Part shown: piece by piece, positions 10,202-18,800 of the stretch
Layout of the letters: every line of letters starts with the position of its first letter
How positions within the stretch are numbered: the first letter of the stretch is position 1
Assembly (NCBI GenBank): GCA_019693395.1
Contig: JAAMXP010001355.1
Location: 1-23,240 of the forward strand
Length of the DNA: 23,240 bases
Direction: 5' to 3'
From: Ettlia oleoabundans
Taxonomy: Eukaryota; Chlorophyta; Chlorophyceae; Chlamydomonadales
Made by a program: the position numbers and the translations under genes
The notes under the pieces: generated by a model
The model's input: the letters and a program-made list of their open reading frames with translations, nothing else
Database searches by the model: none
What the model was told of the DNA's origin: nothing

Positions 10202-11833
10202 CTACCCTGGGGGTTGGGATTCAAGCTGCGCCCCACTCCAAGCCTTCAATCGCGGGCTGTCAAGGCTGCTGCTGCTGCTGCTGTCTCCTAGCCCTCCCTC
10301 AGAGGGGTGGCTGGAGCCGCTGCTGCTGCTGCTAGGAGCCGCCTTCATCGGCAGGAGGGCCTGGGGCTTCATGGTGGCACCGCCCATTGCCACCACAAGC
10401 TTCACAGGCACAATCAAAGCATCAGGCGCCAGTGCCTGCAGCCAAAGCGCAAGCAAAGCGCCAGCCAAGTGAGCAAAAGCAGCCGCATGCCAGCAGAAGA
10501 GCTGCCAGTGACGGTATGCTTACGCAGCATTTCATGGGTGGGATACACCTGGGCAAAGCAGTGGAGCTGTGCGTCGGAGCATTGCCCAGCAGCAACGAAC
10601 AGAGGATATAGAACCACCGCTGGCACCGCAAGGCACTCGTGCCAAACACCTCACCTGTTGCTGCTGCTGCTTCTGCTGCTGCTGCTGCCGTCTATGCCGC
10701 ACTGCCGCCCTCAACTCTACTGCCGCCACCACCAGTGCCAGCAGCCAGGAGGCCGTGCCACCGCAGCAGCCAAAGAGGTAGAGCAGTCTGTCTTGCTGGC
10801 TCCAGAGGGGCCAGAAGTCAAAGTAGTCTATCTGCCGCCTCACCGCTATGCTGCGCTCCGAGGGGACCCCGGGGCCCAGGCTGTGACGGTAGTAGGTCTT
10901 GAAGGTGTAATGCCGCCAATAAACTGCGGCAGCAAGCGGGAAGAGCAGAACAAAAGCAGTTGAGCTTTGGCAGGGGACAGCAGGTGGCGTGACCAGTACA
11001 CGACTGCTTGCTGGCCAGCGCGCTATGGTGGGCAGGGGTGTGCAAGGTCTGTCTGCTTGTTGGGCAGCTGCGAGGAGCAAGGAAGTAGGATTAGGCAGGT
11101 ATGCACAGCCCAGCCGCACAAGCTGCCCAAACAGAGGGGCATCGGGGCCAGTTGGTAGCGTGCCTGTGAGCGCAGCTAAAGCTGTGGCGTGGGCAGCAAA
11201 GCCGACTGCTGCCAAATTGACATTGGCGTTTGCGACAGTGCTGCGTATACGACTGGGGTCCTTGTCAAAAGCTCGCAGCAACTGCAGCAACCAGACAGGC
11301 ACCATTCCATTAGCAGTGTGCAGCAAAAGGTGTGGCTGGGGGCGGGGCTGGCTGCTGTGCAAGTGAGGGATTGTAGGGGAGCTGAGTAGCATTTCAAATG
11401 CATATTGAAAACTTTGTGCAGAACTTTGCACGGCACAGGCAGCATGTCAGATCTTGCTTCTGCACCGAGCATAGCTGCTTGGGTGCTGTTGCCGCCATGT
11501 CGGCCAGCCAGGGCAGCAGGCACGGGCGTTCTCACGTTGATGCACACCACTGCAAAGGCGCAGGCTCCCGAAACCACTGCGCAGTACTCAAGGATGAAGT
11601 CTAACCAGCGTGAATGAGGTTTTGGACTGGCGTGGTCCACAATAATGCTACTTGCGGTAGTGGCGGCAGCAAACTGCAGGCAGTGGCGGGGCGGGGGGGC
11701 GTTAGGGAGGGGGTCATGCGCCGCTGCCTACCCAACTCCTGACCGGCTTCCAGCGCCGCTCAGCGGAGTTCGTGCTCCTCACCGCTACAGAGGCTAGAGT
11801 GCATGCCACGACGCTGAAAAACGCGTCCCTCAT
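10202..11833 (-). CDS. Unrecognised multi-pass membrane protein with glutamine run
   Basis: Family not recognised. Proposed exons (minus): 11833-11732, 11673-11536, 11281-11107, 10923-10655 and 10435-10202, giving 305 residues with all phases consistent and a TAG at 10204-10202. Hydrophobic stretches are FFSVVACTLASVAV near the N-terminus, YCAVVSGACAFAVVCIN, VNLAAVGFAAHATALAALTG and ASWLLALVVAAVEL, so three or four membrane passes. Between the last two lies a polar Tyr/Arg/Trp-rich block (YWRHYTFKTYYRH ... IDYFDFWPLWSQQDRLLYLF) that looks constrained. It is followed by QQQQQKQQQQQ and a Ser-rich tail. The 183-nt intron at 11106-10924 has a strong pyrimidine tract before its acceptor but is also open in frame; if retained the protein is 366 residues. 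The first intron is only 58 nt, so the 5' exon is the least certain part. Confidence 0.65.
10656..10688 (+). repeat. Interrupted CTG/CAG trinucleotide repeat (coding, polyglutamine)
   Basis: CTG units with one TTC-type interruption. On the minus strand they encode the glutamine run of the membrane protein, directly beside its GTGAGG donor. Similar short CTG runs occur at 10267-10282 and 10321-10332, read there as Ser codons (AGC). Confidence 0.8.
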
Positions 11834-12600
11834 AGCCCCCGGTCAGTCACAGGCTTTGTGACCGATGGGAGTTGCGCCTCTTCCTGCGAAGCAGCACAAG
11901 CAATCCTCCTCACAAATTGCATTGTAAACGTCCCAAGTAACATTTATCTGCGAAGCGGTCAACCAAGCGAGCACAACTTGCTCCGGCCGACACCAGGTGT
12001 GCCCACTGGTCAGGCCCGCTTCGCGATGAGCCACCTCAAAGCGCTCCTGGACACTCACCAGCGTCCGAAACGGAGTTGTCAAGCGAAAAACTCATCCCAG
12101 ACCTGCTGCAGGGGTGCGAGGCTTCATAGTCCTGTAATGCGCCAAACAACTCGCCAGAGAAACAGTGTACTGGTGTTGACAGACTCTAAATGTCTTTATG
12201 GATGGCGAAAAGGTAAAATGGCGTGGTATCGAGCGTGTTCTCTGTGTGTGCTTTCAGGAAGCCGGCCAGCTTGGCAGGACGAGGTCAGAAGCTGTGCTAG
12301 AACATGCCAGCCTTGCTGGCGCCCATGGGGCGGAATTTGTGGCCCAATCGCAGCCGGAAGCCCCTTCATTGAGACGGGAACGCCTGCACATCCACGCAGG
12401 GGCTGTTCGGCCAGAAGTGTCCGCTCGTCCCGGCCCGTCGGCAGCTAGGTGGCTACTGCTTCTCAAAGAGTAACAAAGCACGTGTTTTCATTGAGCACAG
12501 ATTTCAGAAAGGCAAAGACCACCAACGGAGGCAGAGGAAAAAAAGGATTATTTGGACTAGCAGGCAGGCGGCGCGGCACCGTATGTCCTGTGTGGTTGCC
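11834..12600. other. Intergenic region between two minus-strand genes
   Basis: Should hold the 3' UTR of the gene ending at 12601 and the promoter/5' UTR of the gene starting at 11833. No minus-strand TGTAA was found. The plus-strand frame at 12198-12473 and the minus-strand frame at 12082-11843 show no recognisable domain or matching splice partners and were not called. Confidence 0.45.
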
Positions 12601-15371
12601 TTATCCCTCCTCTCCAACGGGAGCCATCAGCTGTACCTCTTGCACAGCGTGCACTGCAGCCAGCAGTTCTCCGACACTTCGTTGCCTGGAACTGAAGCAG
12701 CGCAACCAAAGAGAGACAGCAGCGCCAATGCCTGCACCAAAACGGCACAGAGGGGTTGGGTAGGGGGTGGGGTGGGGGGTCAGCCAGCGCTGCACACATT
12801 CAAAGTGATCTGTACTCCCACAGGCCTGACACTCGAGTGCAAAGTGTAACCTGGCGCCTTGTTTGGGGGCTGATTATGTGGCGGCCGCAACATGAACAAC
12901 CGAGCAACCCTGCTGCCCAGGGCAGCGCACCTGCGGACCCGGCCACATACATCACCTCCAACAGGGCCGCCAAAGCACATCGCCACGCTGGCGCAGCATG
13001 TCCCCAATGTGGCTCCTCATACCACAGTCCTGCAGCAACCCATATTGCAACCAGAGTGGCTGTAGTTGTGTGTTAATTGTGTGGGTGGGTGTGCATGAGC
13101 ACACACGACGATGTATCGCACTTTCTGCAGGCTCCGCTCCGCAATGGACATTTGCAGCCAGAGCAGCCAGCGACCAAGTTCTGGTTCACCACATTTGTGC
13201 TGGAGATCTGGCCAGCTCCCCTTCCTCACCAAACAGGCGCCCAGCTGTAGGCCGTGCCTTCAGCCAAGGTGCTGCCGCCAGCCATGCCAGCACCACCGCT
13301 GCCGCTACCCTCGCAGCGGACGGCACCATGGGGGCCGCTAAGTAGAGATAGGCCACCGCCGCCGCTGCTGCTAGGTCAGCCCCCGTGGAAAGAAGGTAGT
13401 CAGCTGCCAGCAAAAAGCGGGAGGGAACCTGCGCAGAATTCGCTCACTATGCAAAGCAGATTCACCTTCAGTGGCAGCAAGAGGACCGGAACAGCCAAGC
13501 AGGCAGGTTGGGCATGGCGCAGTGTGCTCAAAGCGAGGATAGCAATGTCAGATGTGCTAGTGTCATTGTACTGGTCACGGGCGAAAATGGTGCCAGGCAT
13601 TTATGGAGAAGAGCGGCAAGGAGGTCTGCACCCATGCAGTAAGCAGGCAGGCAGATGCAGCCAGGCTGGGCGTCATTGACCCCTTCTTCCACCCACCCGG
13701 CTGTCATACACAGTTCTGCTCCCGGGGCGCAGCAGCTGCCAGAATGCGGGGGGGTCAAGGCGGCGCAGGCGGCGGTAGAGGCGGAGGCGGCTGCGGCTCT
13801 GACTCACGTCGGCGGCTGTCAGGCCGCTGGTCTGCAAAGAAAGACAGATGGTACATTGGTGGAGCTTACTAAACCAGGTCAACGATGCATGCAAGACTGG
13901 GTGATTGCTGTTGATAATGCCACAAAAGACAGTGCAACAAATGACAACGCATGCTGGAAGATGTGGAGGTTTGGCGAGCGACAACCAACAACACAGCGAT
14001 GTCACAGGCTCGAACGATACGAGAGCCGGAGCCAGCAAGAGCAGCCACCCTGGCCTGCGATGCGTCATTGCCCATCCCTGCAGGCGCCACCCCCTTTGAC
14101 TTGCTGTCGCTGCTGACCCCTGGCCCACGCTACATTGCAGCCAACTGGAGTCACTCCCAGTCTCCTGGTTGCCGCCACCACCGCTGACAGCCTTACCCTG
14201 AGGAAAGCGCGGAACTCTGGTGTCTGCTCCAGCCGCCGCAGCGCCGCCTCTGTGAGCTCACTGGGCCCCCCCTCGCCCCACTCATCCTCCTCTGATTCGG
14301 CCTCGCCTGCAGTGATCGACAGTAGGAAGTTGTTCAGCACATGACTGGGGATATAAGGTGTGTTGTTGGCACGGTTAGTGTTATGGTGCTGTGCGGATTA
14401 AGCTCCACTTCCGCGTGAGGTGTGCTGGAGGACTAACAGCAAGATGCAGCTTGGGTTGGGCGGCATGGCGTGACTCTGCTCGAGCGTAAATGGGCAGGTG
14501 GCATGTACCCAAGCCGGTAAAATGAAGCAGAGCTGTCGCTCTTAGAGTGTGCGGCTGCAGGCGCCACCCACCATATCCCATGCCGTAGCGGCCTGTGCTG
14601 CCTGGGCCTGCACTCCCGCCGGGCGGCTGGCCACCAGGGGTGGCGGCTGCCACCGCCCTTGTTGGAGTGCCTGGGGCTGCTGCTGCTGGTGGACCTGGGC
14701 TGCGTGGCCCACCACTGAGCCCTGCCAGGTGCATGCCATACTGCAGCACGCTGACAGGCAGCAGCAGCACGCTGGCTGCGGCATCCGTGGCTGCCAGGAG
14801 CACACCGGTGGCCCCACTACGGCTGTGCCTGCTGGCGCCAGCGGGGGCAGGTGCAGCAGCGGGATGGGGTGGCATTGCTTCAGGTGAATTTTGGCATGCC
14901 TCGGGAAGCCGCACACCAACTGCGCCACCTGCTGCTGCTGGAGCAGCACTAGCGGCTGCATGCTGGGGGCTTGGCACAGCGAATCTTCTGCACATGGGGA
15001 AGCAACACTTCACCCCCGGTCAACAGTATGCAATCCTCAAGGCTCATTGGGCTGTAGAGCCACACCTGTGCCAGCATGCAGATGACTTAAAGTCATGCTT
15101 TCAAAAAGCCGCACGGTGACTAGTCCCCAAACTTCAAGCGCACAACAAAACAGGTTAAAAGCTTTGGACCGGAACAAAGGTATGGTATGCAAACCCTGGC
15201 AGCCGCTACGCACCTGCCCCGATTTGCTGCAGCACCCCGTTCCAGTCCCGCTCTGTGCCTGGCACCTGGGCGGCGCCGCCAGGTTTTGGAAAGGAGACCC
15301 AACAGCAGCAAGGGCAGCAGGGCCCAGGCCACCGCCAATTCTGCGCGACTGGGTTCCCAAAGTGACGTCAT
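12601..15371 (-). CDS. Unrecognised signal-anchored membrane protein
   Basis: Family not recognised. Exons (minus): 15371-15214, 14987-14572, 14306-14197, 13831-13697, 13428-13230, 13029-12931 and 12731-12601, all phase-consistent, giving 415 residues and a TAA stop. The start ATG at 15371 has a GCCGCCATG context. An in-frame upstream ATG at 15458 would add 29 residues. A hydrophobic anchor (VAWALLPLLLLGLLSK) followed by TWRRRPGARHR lies at residues about 13-40. Next comes an Ala/Pro/Gly-rich segment with a second hydrophobic stretch (GVLLAATDAAASVLLLPVSV), then an acidic patch (EAESEEDEWGEGG) and a basic, helical region (ALRRLEQTPEFRAFLR ... LRLYRRLRRLDPPAFWQLL). Hydrophobic AAAAAVAYLYLAAPMV and VAAAVVLAWLAAAPWL and a short C-terminal domain (ELLAAVHAVQE) follow. 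Probably multi-pass in an organelle or the endomembrane system. It is head-to-head with the giant low-complexity gene. Confidence 0.65.
13466..13570 (-). other. Possible extra cassette exon in the signal-anchored gene
   Basis: A 105-nt phase-0 open stretch with acceptor GACCAG and donor GTGAAT, encoding a segment ending LAVPVLLLPLK. Including it would leave only 37 nt of intron before the acceptor at 13429, far shorter than the other introns here. It is therefore left out of the main model. With it the protein would have 450 residues. Confidence 0.25.
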
Positions 15372-15508
15372 GGCGGCCCCAGTAAGGATTGATGGGCCCT
15401 CAAACTCCCGAGTGTCCATGCACAGCCTATCGTAGGGATCGCAGGCATGCCGTTCCATGCCTCCAAGGCTATCAATGGGGAGAAAAGTCCCAGCGGCGGA
15501 TTGCCGCG
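15372..15508. promoter_or_regulatory. Compact head-to-head promoter region
   Basis: Between the GCCGCCATG start of the minus-strand gene (15371) and the most upstream start proposed for the plus-strand gene (15509) there are only 137 bases. The 8-bp palindrome TGACGTCA, a CRE/bZIP-type site, lies at 15363-15370, overlapping the minus-strand start codon. No TATA box was recognised. Confidence 0.35.
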
Positions 15509-15845
15509 ATGGTGCACGTGCAGGTTGGGTTGGTTTGTAAGGAATGTACGATGTGCTCATGTGACTGCCGGTGATAAGCATGGGCAGCCTGTGCTGACAA
15601 ACCCACACAAACTGCGCACCGTACAACTTCTGTAGTGCCTAACATCACTAATGTCATTCTCTCGCCCGTCCCTTGCAGATCCTCCACGTCCATTCCTCAT
15701 CGATTTGTGGAGGGAGGCAACAGGATCCAACTTTCCTGTTCTCCTTGCTGGCACAGATCGAGACAATTTGCGAATTTGGGACCCATCACAGCGCCTGCAG
15801 CAGCCACCCTGGGCTGACAGAGTTACCAAGTCCGGGGGAGCGGGC
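15509..15845 (+). other. Possible 5' coding extension of the giant gene
   Basis: The frame stays open upstream of 15846 to an ATG at 15651, adding 65 residues (PRPFLIDLWREATGSNFP is part of it). A strong pyrimidine-rich acceptor (CCCGTCCCTTGCAG, ending 15678) lies within it. It could join, with a 142-nt intron and correct phase, to a 28-nt exon beginning at ATG 15509 (MVHVQVGLV) whose donor is GTAAGG at 15537. Either form would lengthen the N-terminus; 15846 is the conservative start. Confidence 0.35.
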
Positions 15846-18800
15846 ATGTCCCAGAGGGGCTCGCTCAGTCCTCCCCCTCAATCCAAGCAGGGCTCGGCCA
15901 GTGCCGAACGTTCTCCCATGGAGGAACGTCCAGCGCCCCGCATCAGCATTGGACGGAACGGTGGCAGGGGAGGCATGAAGCTGGGTGCTGCCGCACGGCG
16001 GCAAAAAGAGTCCGCAGCGGCAGAGCCACTCCTGCCCCCGCCGGCGGCGCCAGCACCAGTAGCTGCGCCCCAGAGCTCGAAGGACGAAGAATGGGGAGGA
16101 GATGACGAGGTGCGATGCCGGATATAAGCATAGCCAATCTCTTTGCCATCTGTGCACCATCCAACGTGCACAGCCAACCCTGCTGCCTTCTCGCCTCCCA
16201 CCTTGTTGCTTGGTGCATATTTTTGCTGAGCAGCGCACTAGGATTACCCCCTGTTTTGCCTGCAGCAGTGGGGAATTAGCGACTGGGACTCAAATGGTGG
16301 CCTTCCTGCTAAATCTCCTCAGCCAACGTTCCCTCTCTCGCCCACTGTGAGCAAGCAAGGAGTGCGCGGTACTGGCTGCAGCGGGGCTGGTAGTTGCCAT
16401 CTGCAGCACGGCTTTGCAAGTCAGCGCCGTTCACCTGGCAGGGTCGCTTTTTCTACGTTAGAATCCGCATTGCTACCCTATCTACCCCTACTTGGCTGCA
16501 GAGCGGGCGTCCCATGGAGGGATTTGGGCCCAGCAAGAGCAGCAGCAACGGCGTCCATGCCGCCGGCCGCGCTGCCCATCGCGTCAGCATGCGCGTCGGC
16601 GCTCTGATGGGCAGCGGCAAGACTCGCACAGTGGGTGCTGCTGCTGCTGCTGCAGCTGCTGCTGGTGCTGCTGTAGCTTTGGCTGAGCCCTTTCTCTCTT
16701 GCTTGCTGATTGTTTGCATGTGGCCCACCGCCCCCAACCAAACCTCCTGGGCTGTCGGGGCTTCCAACCAGCTGGTTCCCAGCCTGCCTGCTTGCCGCCA
16801 CCTGTCCCACATGACTCGCTTCGTGTTACTGCGCTGCTGCCCTGCCAATGCAGGGCTTGCTGCTGCTTGGGGTGTTCCTGGTGGTGGGGGTGGTCAGCAT
16901 GTCGATGGCGCGACGCAGCAGGAGTGGCAGCGAGGGCCTGTTGACTCCCGAACTGCGTAGTTATAGCCATGATAGTGACACCAGTAGCGGCACAACCACC
17001 AAAGTTCGAGCGGCAGCAGCGGTGGAGAGCAGTGGAGGCACCGAAATCGCGGCTGGCGGTGGCGCTGCTGGTTTGAGTGGAAACGATGGTTGGGGCCAGG
17101 TGCATGTCGCCGGCGATGGCAATAGCGGCAGTCGCGCTTTCAGTCGCGCGGCGGGCAGTACGCAGGCGGTCGGCAGCGGTGGCACTGCAGACGAGGTGGC
17201 CGCTGTGGTGGCCAGCACCAGTGGCAGCTCAACCAGCAGTCTGACTGGCAGCATCTCCGACAAGCTCGACCGCTTTGACGACAAACTGAGCTTGGGGGAG
17301 GAGGGGGAGGGAGAGGAAGCAGAATTGGGTGGCAGCAGGTGCGGCGCTGCCTTATGCTTCACTTTACTACTTCCAGTGGTTCACAGCCAGCTAGCGCTAG
17401 CTAGCGCTGGGCAGCCGCATGTGCGTGGATTTGCTGCCCCTCATGATCAACGCTGGCCACCCGAACAATGTGTGAGGCCTTGCCCATGGGTTCCTTTCTT
17501 CCCTTTCCCCTCCTCTTCCACAGCAGCAGGACCGCAGCCGCACCAGTGTCCAGCTAACCCCAATGCTGCTCCCCTCGTGTCTTCCCATGCTGACATCCTG
17601 CTGCCCCTGCAACGACGCCTGCTGCCTTCCTTGAACGCGCAGCTTTGACGACAAGGGTGGCAAGTACGATAACGGCTTCATGAGCGAGGGTCAGGCGGAC
17701 AAGGATGAGTTCGATTTTGGCGACGAAGATGAGGAGGGAGGTGCAGTGGAGGGGGGCCTGGCCTCAGGGGTTGGCTCTGACTTTGCATCCTCCTCGGCCG
17801 CCTCTGGTCAGTCGTCTGGACTATCTTCCAGCACCTCTGCCACCACCACCGGGGCTTCTGGAGGTGCCTTTTCCTCTTCCACCCTGGGGGACAGCAGCCT
17901 GGGCAGCGGCAGCAGTAGCGGCACCGCCCTGGGATCTGCAGCCGGCGCCTTCGACCACTCTGAGGCGATCAAGGCCGGTGGTGGAGCGGCGTCAGCACAA
18001 GGCGATGAAGGAGCGGAGCGCTTGGGCCGCAGCTGGGCGGACAATGTGGCAGCTATCACCGCAGCTAGCAGCAGCGGAGGCAGCTCTGGGGGCATGGCAG
18101 CTGGCAGCGCTGGCTCAACAGGTTACACAGGCAGCGGCAGTGAGGGTGGGGCGAGCGGGGGTGCAACTGGAGGCGGCAGCACCGGTGGCACCGCCACTGC
18201 CGACAGCGGAGCAAGTGGCAGTTCCCTGGGGGGCACAGCCGGAGCAGGCTCAAGTGGCGATGCCCTTGGCAGCACTAGCCAGCCAGGCAGTGCATCTGGG
18301 CTTCATGCCAGCTCCACTGGTACTGCTGCTTCAGAGGGAGGTACTGCTGCCAGCTCAGCAGATGGCTCAGCGCTGAGTGGTACCACCACTGGTGGCACCA
18401 GCTCACAGGCCAGTGGCACTACGTCAGGTGGCATTACAGCTGGGGGCCTAGCAGCAGCTGGCACAGACCCGCGAGCTGCTGACACAACTCTGGGCAGTGC
18501 CGGCACTGGCACTGCGTCCGGCAGCCTGGGTGGCGGTGCGTCTGTTGCCGACTCGCTGGGTGGCAGCACCACCACCACAGTCGCTGGTGGCCTGGCTGGC
18601 AGCATGGGGAGCGCTGGTTCACTTGGCAGCACTGCTGCCGCCGCTGCCCCTCTTGGTGCTGGTGCAAGCGCGACCACCGACTCGCCTGTCACCCCTGGCA
18701 GCATTGCTTCCATCCAGCAGCAACTGGCGCAACTAGGGATGGGCACAGGTGTGGTCCCGAATTTGTTGGCTGATTGCCCTTTTGCCACAGCCATCCCGCT

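Noticed and set aside
9623..10291. 222-residue plus-strand frame crossing the N gap
   Set aside because: Runs through unresolved bases and antisense to the last exon of the minus-strand gene; no domain or splice partner.
10267..10332. CTG runs as a possible mobile element or expanded disease-type repeat
   Set aside because: Short, interrupted and coding (serine on the minus strand); ordinary for this type of genome.
12198..12473. Plus-strand 91-codon frame starting MDGEKVKWRG, and an overlapping ATGGCG frame
   Set aside because: Short, no recognised domain, no consistent neighbouring exons and no clear poly(A) signal; could be chance in GC-rich DNA.
13869..14090. Minus-strand stretch ARVAALAGSGSRIVRACDIA as a possible extra exon of the signal-anchored gene
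   Set aside because: A phase-0 reading exists, but direct joining of AFLR to TSGLTAADV reads more naturally and the splice sites are weaker.
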